A stretch of 64,000 nucleotides of DNA from Apostichopus japonicus. Taxonomy: Eukaryota; Echinodermata; Holothuroidea; Aspidochirotida; Stichopodidae. The stretch covers positions 577,501 through 641,500 of the forward strand of contig NC_092570.1 in NCBI RefSeq assembly GCF_037975245.1, given 5' to 3'. The position numbers and the translations under genes are program-made. This document shows, one piece after another, positions 37,801-45,764 of the stretch. Positions within the stretch are counted from its first letter, which is position 1. Each line of letters begins with the position of its first letter. The notes below the pieces were generated by a model. It was not told where the DNA came from. It did no database searches and was given only the letters and a program-made list of their open reading frames with translations.

Positions 37801-40800
37801 AAAAAACTAGTATTTTTGTGATAACTTGAGAACGAACTGTCCGTTAAGGTTGGGAGTTGCTTCAATGTAATCCAGTTGTCGACCCGCATCTGGGTGACCC
37901 TTGACCTCAATTTGACCTCTGGTGACCTTTTCGTGTTTTGGGGATTTTTACAGTTTCGATGCTATTTTCAGATGTCAAAGGTACCTTCTGATCATAAATG
38001 TCTATAGGTTGACCCCCGTGTGACCTTCGTGTGCGAAGTTATACGAGGTCAAAGTATATAATAATAATATATATTAATTAATTTATTAATATAATAATAT
38101 TAATGAGGTCACGGGTCAAACGTGAAAAACGCCCAAGTTGCAATAACTTGGCTACTATTTATTGGAATTTCGTCAAACTTGGTATGATGATATTGGTAGA
38201 TAGTCTCCACACACTGATGTGTGTTGCAATTGATATAATGCATGTTTATAAGGGGGGGGGGGGGGCCTAGCATTATTTCGTTATGAAAAGTTTGTATGCA
38301 CAATAACTCAACAAGGGAATGACCAATCATTACCGTACTTGGTGAGTGGGTGGCCCATAGTAAGTAGATTAACCCTGTTGATTTTGGTGCTCATATCATG
38401 AATATTAATGAGGTCATGGGGTCAAACGTGAAATACTCCAAATTGCAATTACTTGGCTATGGTAGATAGTCTTCGCACACTGATGTGTGTTGCAATTGAT
38501 ATCAGGGCTTAGCATTACTTTGGCAACCAAATTCTGTGTGCATGAATTGCTGTTGTTGTCATAGGGCTTTCTTAGAAATTTCCCTATGAATGGAACTAAT
38601 AAACAGCAGCAAGGAACCATGAAATGTTTTCATTCTGGTTAGTTATGATAAGTTGACAAATATTGGTGACCCAATGCAAAAGCCTACTTTAACTTAAAAC
38701 ATCAAGTTGTTACTGTATTGTGATGTCATATCAACTAAACAATAAACTCTATCATTCCTAAAGAGCAGATTAAGAGGATTCTGGAATATTGTCTAACGTG
38801 ATCCAGTTTACACTCTGTAAATGTGCTTTTAGCATGATGTATTAGTATGTTGTGGGATCCTTAGAGTTTGGACAACCAACTCTCACTTGCGGACAACCTG
38901 CAAACTGGAAGTGGCATATTTTCATTAGAGTGGCATATTTTGATATCTACATTTCAACTTTCTTCAAAGTCAATTCTACATTTATTTGTATAAGTGACCA
39001 TTGACATGTTGGTTTATTGATGACGCTCTGTGTTGATTGCTTGCAGGTCCCATCAGTTTTATTATATGTTTGGATTCTTGGCGGTCGTCGCTCTTATACT
39101 CGTCATCACCTGCTCCGAGGCTACAATCCTCCTCTGTTATTTCCATCTTCGTACCGAGGTAAGTTTGGAGGCAACAAGCTCCTGAAGGTAGCTGATTTCA
39201 CTCTTCCCCTGTGATCAAAACACTTAGTTAGCTCCAGTAACTAGGGCATGATCCATAACAATGTTATGAAATCATCCTTTTGGCCTCTTAGGATGAAGCA
39301 AAGAAAAATTGTCTAACCAGAATGCCAAAAACAGTGTCCAATTTTGTGCTCATGTACATGTGTGTGCTCATGTACATGTGTGTGCTCATGTACATGTGTG
39401 TGCTCATGTACATGCTAGTGTGCTCATGTACATGCTAGTGTGCTCATGTACATGCTAGTACGTGTGCTCATGTACATGCTAGTGTGCTCATGTACATGCT
39501 AGTGTGCTCATTTACATGCTAGTGTTCTCATATACATGCTAGTGTGCTCATGTACATGCTAGTGTGTGCTCATGTACATGCTAGTGTGTGCTCATGTACA
39601 TGCTAATGTGTGCTCATGTACATGCTAGTGTGCTCATGTACATGCTAGTGTGCTCATGTACATGCTAGTGTGCTCATGTACATGCTAGTGTGCTCATGTA
39701 CATGCTAGTGTGCTCATGTACATGCTAGTGTGCTCATGTACATGCTAGTGTGCTCATGTACATGCTAGTGTGCTCATGTACATGCTAGTGTGCTCATGTA
39801 CATGCTAGTGTGCTCATGTACATGCTAGTGTGCTCATGTACATGCTAGTGTGCTCATGTACATGCTACTGTGCTCATGTGCATGCTAGTGTATCATACAT
39901 GTAGGCTAGCATATCATGAATGTAGGCTAGTGTATCATACATGTAGGCTAGTGTATCATACATGGAGGCTAGTGTATCATACATGTAGGCTAGTGTATCA
40001 TACATGTAGGCTAGTGTATCATACATCTAGGCTAGTGTATCATACATGTAGGCTAGTGTATCATGAATGTAAGTTAGCGTATCTTGAATGTAGGCTAGTT
40101 TATCATACCTTTACATGCTTGGCTAAAAGCATACCAGAGTATTCAAGTGTGTCATACTTTTGAAAGCTAAGTCTCTTTATGAAGTACGTCTCTGTACATG
40201 TGAATATGAAACAGCTAAAAGCTGAGGAAAATGATAAGTCATCATCTTAAAGTGAATGTAGGATACAGCTACAATAAAGATTGAGTCTCTTGGAATATGT
40301 AAAAGTTTTTGCATTGTGATAACAGAATGCAGCAAAAACAAACATAGTGCAGAACCATGATAAAAAATAGCAAATTAGTATCGTTGCTACTTGTTTCACT
40401 GGATTGCCTATTCATGTTCAATACCACATAACTATTCTCCATCAAGATACCCCACCTTTAATTGTAATAATCCACATAAATGATTAAATTTACAGGAATC
40501 TTGTTCAAGTCCATTCAGTTTCCATTAAAGTATTCTTGGCAATTCTGAAAGTATTAAACATGTTTCCTCATGCAGGACTATCAATGGTGGTGGCGCTCTT
40601 TCCTGACCAGTGGCTTCACAGCTTTCTATTTCCTGGTCTACTGCCTCCACTACTCGTGGTCTCGTTTGGAACTGACTGGACTGGCAAGCCGCGTTCTATA
40701 CTTCGGATACACTTTCATCATGGTCATGATTTTCTTCCTCTTCTGTGGTAAGTAGTCAAGCAAAAACATAACCGAACCGAAATTGAAATCCCATTTCTGA

Positions 40801-42361
40801 TACCATGTTTCAGAGTAGGATGTACACAACACTTGTATTTCATTTTACATTCACGTCCTACTTTCAACATGCATATAGCCAATGATAAGTAGCTAGAAAC
40901 TCACTGAAGAAACTAAATAAAGTTTGATAGATGGGAGACACCATTAGCTATAAAGAAATTAGCTACCTCAGAAATACGATTATGTGACTAAGATGGAATG
41001 ATTCAAGTTTGTTCAACAATATCAGCTGTTAAAGAGGAGAGGCGCAGCAGCTGCAAATCTCCCACCGAATGGCTGAATCAATAATAAACAATTGAGTAGT
41101 GCCTTCTGTTTGAAACTGCTGTGCATAAAAGATTGTCCTATGCAGCCTAGCTTCAGTGATGCTGCAGCCCCCTCAGCATCTGACGCAAATCTCCCACCGA
41201 ATGGCTGAATCAATAATAAACAATTGAGTAGTGCCTTCTGTTTGAAACTGATCAATAATAAACAATTGAGTAGTGCCTTCTGTTTGAAACTGCTGTGCAT
41301 AAAAGATTGTCCTATGCAGCCTAGCTTCAGTGATGCTGTAGCTTCCTCAGCATCTGACTCAAATCTCCCACCGAATGGCTGAATCAATAATAAACAATTG
41401 AGTAGTGCCTTCTGTTTGAAACTGATCAATAATAAACAATTAAGTAGTGCCTTCTGTTTGAAACTGCTGTGCATAAAAGATTGCTCTATGCAGCCTAGCT
41501 TCAGTGATGCTGCAGCTTCCTCAGCATCTGATGCAGATCTCCCACGGAATGGCTGAATCAATAATAAACAATTGAGTAGTGCCTTCTGTTTGAAATTGCT
41601 GTGCATAAAAGATTGTCCTATGCAGCCTAGCTTCAGTGATGCTGCAGCCCCCTCAGCATCTGACGTAAATCTCCCACCGAATGGCTGAATCAATAATAAA
41701 CAATTGAGTAGTGCCTTCTGTTTGAAACTGATCAATAATAAACAATTGAGTAGTGCCTTCTGTTTGAAACTGCTGTGCATAAAAGATTGTCCTATGCAGC
41801 CTAGCTTCAGTGATGCTGCAGCCCCCTCAGCATCTGACTCAAATCTCCCACCGAATGGCTGAATCAATAATAAACAATCGAGTAGTGCCTTCTGTTTGAA
41901 ACTGCTGTGCATAAAAGATTGTCCTATGCAGCCTAGCTTCAGTGATGGTGCAGCCCCCTCAGCATCTGACTTTTGGCATGATTTTTGATGCCAGAATCAA
42001 TTAGTTAGCTTCATTGTGTACAAAATGGCATTTCATGACATTTCATACATATCTATGTGCATTACTAATCTGTTAGCTATTTTCTTGCTATATGATGGAG
42101 AGCGTTTGTAGATATTTTTTTAATGCATTCTGTGGCTCCGGTCCATAATTGAGTGGTGTTAACCTCTCCCTGTAATTGTCAAAGTGCAATTTTCTTGATG
42201 TTCTGCTGTAATGTCTTGCTTCTGCAGGTACCGTTGGTTTCTTCTCCTGTTTCTGGTTTGTGATGAAGATCTATTCTGTGATCAAAGTGGATTCATTTGA
42301 CAACGGTTTGGGCAAAAAGATTGCCATTGTTTCTGACACAACTCGCCAGGTAGTGAGCTAA
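21029..42361 (+). CDS. TM9SF2: TM9SF2-like nonaspanin, copy B (complete, diverged, extended C-terminus)
   Basis: Second tandem TM9SF2 homolog. Exons: 21029-21205, 22241-22308, 25355-25579, 26298-26448, 27274-27410, 29068-29221, 29747-29826, 31017-31122, 31348-31480, 33482-33601, 34342-34559, 35648-35799, 39047-39158, 40576-40747 and 42228-42361. These total 2139 bases, or 712 codons plus stop; human TM9SF2 is about 663 aa. A signal peptide (residues 1-30) is followed by MYIPGLAPVSFC, a luminal domain to about residue 330, then nine membrane segments. All splice sites are canonical and there are no internal stops. Compared with copy A there are roughly 40 residue changes, concentrated in exons 6, 9, 11 and 12. 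Examples are [13 protein letters not shown] to IRWREGSSAVIPL, and [13 protein letters not shown] to IPKQKLYTMPIVR. The family stop after KVD is lost and 22 residues are added. It could be a neofunctionalised paralog, a gene drifting toward decay, or partly an assembly duplicate. Confidence 0.93.
21735..21988 (-). mobile_element. tRNA-derived SINE
   Basis: On the minus strand the element opens GGAGTGTTAGCTCAGTCGTT, with a tRNA A-box, and has a B-box GGTTCGAGTC (21928-21937) at the expected distance. A unique body follows, then a tail of TACATACA repeats (21736-21763). The T-arm cannot pair, so it is not a working tRNA. AAATT may be the target duplication. It lies in intron 1 of TM9SF2 copy B. 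Confidence 0.75.
23118..23185 (+). repeat. Short relic of the intron 5 transposon family
   Basis: The order 'ctagttgt...gtgtgtactt...gtttgtttc...aaaaaagtttgc' repeats the right subterminal part of the copy A insertion (3827-3878). It lies in intron 2 of copy B. Confidence 0.4.
24644..24842. mobile_element. Small MITE-like element in copy B intron 2
   Basis: About 200 bases are bounded by 18-bp inverted repeats with two mismatches: CCTCAATTTGAGGATGAC at 24644, and CCTCAATTTGAGGACGTC read from the other strand at 24842. Each end also contains the self-complementary CCTCAATTTGAGG. There is no coding content. Confidence 0.5.
25047..25116 (+). pseudogene. Partial duplicate of TM9SF2 copy B exon 3 start
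   Basis: Seventy bases repeat the branch/acceptor region and the first 16 codons of exon 3 (25333-25402) at 286 bases upstream. The AG acceptor at 25067-25068 is kept and the frame reads YDFCQAGEEDQSPAE before diverging to KPLGRIMEIM. No donor matching the real exon follows, so it is either a dead exon fragment or a decoy acceptor. Its glutamine after YDFC is the residue I recall in human TM9SF2, while the real exon has arginine there. Confidence 0.75.
27508..28515 (-). repeat. Copy-B-specific insertion in intron 5 with inverted repeat copy
   Basis: About 1 kb of copy B intron 5 has no counterpart in copy A. It replaces a roughly 90-base stretch between the shared words ctagtttcggttct and gtaagtcttgtaactg. 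Within it, 27940-28155 matches copy A 2690-2960 in the opposite orientation. I could not fix its ends. Confidence 0.5.
29068..29221 (+). CDS. TM9SF2: TM9SF2 copy B exon 6, replacement-rich
   Basis: Luminal-domain exon of 154 bases, partner of copy A 4147-4300. By hand alignment I count 10 changed residues and no silent differences. These include K to R, two G to S, S to F, P to S, and W to F at the last full codon pair (TYNITWK to TYNITFK). The flanking intron ends are almost identical between copies. Confidence 0.85.
30020..30990. repeat. 30-bp minisatellite and repeat relic, copy B intron 7
   Basis: The same 30-bp unit as copy A occurs here in about 20 copies (30035-30655), followed by the same AGGTCA-type relic. 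The array has expanded or contracted since the gene duplication. Confidence 0.7.
31759..31856. repeat. TA/CA-interrupted microsatellite, copy B intron 9
   Basis: TA runs are broken by ACAC pieces, at the same intronic position as the copy A TA array. Confidence 0.8.
32230..33330. repeat. 77-bp higher-order tandem repeat, copy B intron 9
   Basis: A T/G-rich array with a 77-base period built from shorter sub-units such as gtagtgtttgtttatagt, in roughly a dozen repeats. Copy A intron 9 has only a single seed-like stretch near 7485-7515, so the array arose after duplication. Confidence 0.85.
34342..34559 (+). CDS. TM9SF2: TM9SF2 copy B exon 11, replacement-rich membrane exon
   Basis: This exon encodes membrane segments 4 and 5 and the loop between them; its partner is copy A 8071-8288. 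About nine residues differ and one change is silent. Two new arginines replace L and G next to segment 4 (NLILWGEG becomes NFIRWREG). The block in A is the one I recall as conserved in the human protein, so B is the derived copy. Confidence 0.85.
35648..35799 (+). CDS. TM9SF2: TM9SF2 copy B exon 12, replacement-rich membrane exon
   Basis: Exon for the [12 protein letters not shown] loop and membrane segment 6; its partner is copy A 9742-9893. About nine of 50 residues differ (Q to E, E to K, T to K, F to L, P to V, G to R, I to V, I to M, F to Y) against one silent change. The roughly 290 intron bases just upstream differ at only a few positions. Confidence 0.85.
36082..38618. mobile_element. 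AGGTCA-rich TIR repeat, copy E1, in copy B intron 12
   Basis: This 2.5-kb block is absent from copy A intron 12. It starts GGTTCCTTGCT (36082-36092) and ends with its exact complement AGCAAGGAACC (38608-38618). The start also folds on itself, since AGCAAAGGAACC follows at 36096. A TG tract and family words come next: cgataactcaacaaggga, and gagtagatgaaccctattg. The body contains partial tandem units of about 400 bases (36467, 37420, 37825) dense in AGGTCA/TGACCT. No protein is encoded. Confidence 0.65.
39343..40110. repeat. Derived 20-bp and 21-bp tandem repeats, copy B intron 13
   Basis: At the position of the copy A array, copy B starts with a few 18-bp units. It changes to a 20-bp unit carrying CTAG (tgtgctcatgtacatgctag, to about 39890), then to a 21-bp unit (tatcatacatgtaggctagt plus g). 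Confidence 0.85.
41040..41966. repeat. 132/174-bp tandem repeat, copy B intron 14
   Basis: The word caaatctcccaccgaatggc and close variants start at 41054, 41186, 41360, 41534, 41666 and 41840. Spacings alternate between 132 and 174 bases; the long form has an internal 42-base duplication. Copy A has one unit at about 11897-12053. All periods are multiples of 3, leaving a 296-codon open frame on the minus strand, most likely spurious. Confidence 0.85.
42228..42361 (+). CDS. TM9SF2: TM9SF2 copy B terminal exon with stop-loss extension
   Basis: Homolog of the copy A last exon, identical in protein up to KVD (residues 688-690). The TGA is replaced by TCA at 42293-42295, and the frame continues for 22 residues (SFDNGLGKKIAIVSDTTRQ, then VVS) to TAA at 42359-42361. 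The added tail is polar, has a KK pair and is not hydrophobic. A possible splice donor lies within it (CAG followed by GTAGTG at 42350), so a transcript could also splice out before the TAA. I judge the simple extension more likely. Confidence 0.8.
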
Positions 42362-42487
42362 AAGAAAACTGACTTTTGAAATAAACAAAATTAACAACCT
42401 CAGATTGAGCGTCCAGCTGGTGACAACCATAACTCAATGCAGACCAGGTGTTGTGTTGTTGAAGTTTGTAAGAGGAAGAAGTAACAG

Positions 42488-42493
42488 AATAAA
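42488..42493 (+). terminator. Candidate poly(A) signal, TM9SF2 copy B
   Basis: AATAAA lies about 127 bases after the copy B stop, homologous to the copy A signal at 12596. Another AATAAA sits at 42380, only 19 bases after the stop. Confidence 0.45.
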
Positions 42494-42527
42494 ATACAAG
42501 TAAATTCATAATAATAATAAGACACCA

Positions 42528-43004
42528 TTAGTATACTAGCAGGTCTGTATGATAGAAGGAACAAAAAGAGATGTGTTAATGTTTCAACTGGTTTCCATGG
42601 AGATATTTTCCTCAGTTCTGGGAAATATATCTCCTATGTCACAATTTACACTGAAAAGCATTCGTCCTCTCGTTCTTCTTTTTGAAGTGCCTTTTGAGAA
42701 ATCATCTTTTCTTTGCTTTTTTTGACCAAAAAAACATGGATTATAAAGATTACTACAAGACGTAAAGGTAACATGTTATTTTAAGTAAAAGAATGGTAAG
42801 AGCATTATTTAGTAGGATTAAAGATCTAAAGTTACTTCTTGTTTGTCAATGTTTCAAGAGAATTTTATTAAACTGATGTTTCCTAGTGAAATGTTGCTAC
42901 CTGATGTAGTTAGCAAAGTTTGATAGCATTCCAGACTCTTTCAGTGACTGGTTGGCCTCATGGCACCTGCCCGTCCACAGTTTATAATATGTTTAATTTG
43001 TTGT
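42528..43004. repeat. 3' flank shared with copy A (right end of duplication, copy B side)
   Basis: Matches 13640-14157. It follows the copy B 3' UTR directly, because roughly 1 kb present in copy A (about 12640-13640) is missing here. Confidence 0.7.
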
Positions 43005-43593
43005 AAGGGTGCTCTGGACGCAATACATGCTCTCTTCTGAAGAAATGTCAAAGTCATATTGGAAACAGCGGGTGGGAGAGCTAAACTGGAGACACAGGGT
43101 GACAAAAGATGGAGGGGTAGGGGGAGGTGATGGAGGTATGTAGGTTATTGAGTTGATCTGCAGTAACTATGTACCAAAGGGCACCTTTGTTATAATTTGT
43201 GCAAGAATTAGTCGAAGATTCAGGTTTTCTGGGAGATGAGTATTGTTAGATTTCATAATTGCTATGGAAATAGCAGTACATTTTAAACAATGTTACCACT
43301 TTTGTAGCTAACTTTGAAGTTGTATGTGCAAGAAGAAAAAAGCTCAAAAGAGGAGATTGAAGTTTGTTAGATAAAGCATGAATAGTTTAGAAGATAAACT
43401 GAATTCTAACAGACCAAGTTTCATGTTATGATAAAAATATTTATTTTTAAAAATGACTTACATAACATATATGGTCTTATTATATTAAATTTAAAACACA
43501 AATTTCCAATGATACCTTTCAGTCCGGTGAACAACATTTGTTTACTAAATCTGGCTTTAAGACTGATATCATTTATACACTCCTTTCCTTTAA
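43005..43593. other. Unique sequence after duplication breakpoint
   Basis: No gene or recognised repeat is seen. It separates the duplicated 3' flank from the E2 element. Confidence 0.4.
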
Positions 43594-44565
43594 AATTCCT
43601 TGCCCGAAGGTTCAAGGAATCTTTGCGATGGTGATTGCGTGTGTATGTATGTGTGTATGTGACGCCCTTGGCTCGTAAACATGATAACTCAAGAATGGCA
43701 TGTTGGATTGAAGTCATACTTGGTACATACTACATAGATGCGCCATAGTGCAAATGCTGCTCGTATAGTTTGTAAGAAAAGGATAAGAGACCATGTCACA
43801 CCACTACTGGAATCACTGGTTCTATATATTTAACATTTTGGTTTTTGTTACTATTTGTTTTAAGGCTTTACATTTGTAAAGCGCTTTGAGCAGCTTTGCT
43901 GATTATTATAGTGAGTAGATGAACCCTATTGATTTTGGTACTCATCTCATGAATAATAATGAGGTCACGGGGTCAAACATGAAAATCTCCAAATGCTAAT
44001 AACTCAGCAACCTAAAGTCAGAATTTATTCATTCTTAGTACTAATGTGTTGGTAGATAGTGGGTACATGGTAACATATGTTCAAGTTGATATTATGCATA
44101 TTTATTAGGGGGCGGGGCTTAAGCTTATTTTCACTATAATAGCTTGTAAACACGGTAACTGAACAACGAGAATTTGGATTGAAGTCATGCTTGATACATA
44201 TATGCTCCATAGTGAGTAGACGAACCCTATTAATTTTGGTGCTCATCTCATGAATAAGGTCACAGGGGTCAAATGTAAAAATCTTCAAATGCTAATAATG
44301 CCACAATAAAAATGTAAACATTTTCAGAATTGAAACATACTTTGTGTGAAGGTATTGGTGGATAGCTGGTACATGATAATGTATGTTAAATGTGATATTA
44401 TGCACATTTATTAGGAGGCAGGGCTAATTTTGCTAAAACTAGCTTGTAAACATGGTAAGTTAACACATTAAGTAGGTAGGTCCACAGTCAGTGAAAGAAC
44501 CTTGCTGATCAATTTAATCAACAATAAAGAAAGCTTGGGATTATAATTTCAATTGGCAAGGAATT
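43594..44565. mobile_element. AGGTCA-rich TIR repeat, copy E2
   Basis: A 972-base element bounded by AATTCCTTGCC (43594-43604) and its exact complement GGCAAGGAATT (44555-44565). It has an inner 5' hairpin (ATTCCTTG with CAAGGAAT), then a tgtgtatgtgacgc tract and the same body words as E1, such as gagtagatgaaccctattga and atgaggtcacggggtcaaac. It lies between the convergent TM9SF2-B and TMEM256 genes and is interrupted by a small retroposon-like insertion. Confidence 0.65.
43751..43907 (+). mobile_element. Nested retroposon-like insertion in E2
   Basis: The E2 body word ccatagtgagtagatgaacc is split at ATAGTG, which is repeated on both sides (43745-43750 and 43908-43913), giving a target duplication. 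The 157-base insert reads RDHVTPLLESL, a LINE-type phrase, and ends with tgtaaagcgctttgag, a word common at the ends of marine-animal retroelements. Confidence 0.55.
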
Positions 44566-45764
44566 AAAATAAGCCCACTGGCTTTCTGGTTTTCATTGTA
44601 AGCATCTCTCTCCTGCAATTTTTAAAAATTATATCATGTTTTAAGTAACAAACTATAATATATTCATATGGATATATAATATATTCATTTGGATTTATTT
44701 ATCTTTTCAAAGTTATATTTTTGATTCTGGTTTATCTTTTTCGAAACATAAATGATATATTTTGTGTTTCTTAATTTACTTGTCTGTTATACTTCTATTA
44801 AAGTATGTTTTATTGACCATTTGCCTTACTTTCTTTATAAATGTGAGTAAACCAACAACAGAAGACTGACTTAGAAGTTATCAACAATGTGTAAAGAGCA
44901 AACCCACCTGAGGGTTAATTGTCTTGTGCCATACCAACTGAGCAATGCCGAATAGATTGATTCATTTGAATTGTCCCCTTTCCAATGGAACATATTGCAA
45001 TTTCCAATTTTGAAGATATGGCAGTTTACAATGTTATTGTTATGACTGTACAAAGAAAACAAAAGTTATTGTCATAAGTTTGTTTAGATCCCTGAGGATC
45101 TTTCCTTTGTTCTACCTTACTTAATATCGTCTTGCTGGCCCTACACGAAATCATAGTTTAATACGAGGTGATGCCTCTCTTTTCTTTCAGTAATAATACA
45201 CAAGTTTAGAACCTGGATGAATCATACAAAGAAGAAACGAGAAAACAAGAACACAAATCATATTTTTATGATGAATAAATCAAAACAAATGGAGATTTTA
45301 TAGTATTGAACTATATCTTACATTAGTTTGTGTAGATCAATCAATCAAAAAATAAAATCCCTTTGCTCCCTCCCCCCCCCCCTACCCAAGAAAAAAAATA
45401 TGCTTTAATAGAAAAAAGACTTATGAAATGACAGCTCTAAGTGTTATTTATATTTCTAAATTTTGAATTTAGTTTTTTGAAACAGTTGAAGTTTTCTAAG
45501 AGCAACTGGTCAAAAGCATTGCGATAACATTTTCGGCACATATTAACTGACTTTGTTCTTCAAGTTCTAATAATTCCTTACAAAGATCTTCCAGGGTTTC
45601 ACCTTTAATAACCATTAATCAAAAAGGAAATACTGTCTTTAACCTGCCATTATTAAGACTAATATTCAAGTAACCTCACATGACATATGTATGCAAAATA
45701 ATTACCCAAGTAACTATGTCTATGAAAGAGTTTGTGAGCTGAATACCACCTAATAATATTAAAG
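44566..45764. other. Intergenic between TM9SF2-B/E2 and TMEM256
   Basis: This stretch is AT-rich. The part just left of 45765 must hold the TMEM256 3' UTR. No other coding signal is visible. Confidence 0.4.

Noticed and set aside
44890-44960. tRNA-like A-box (TTGCTCAGTTGGTATGG) on the minus strand
   Set aside because: The matching B-box is degraded and no SINE body or tail could be recognised.
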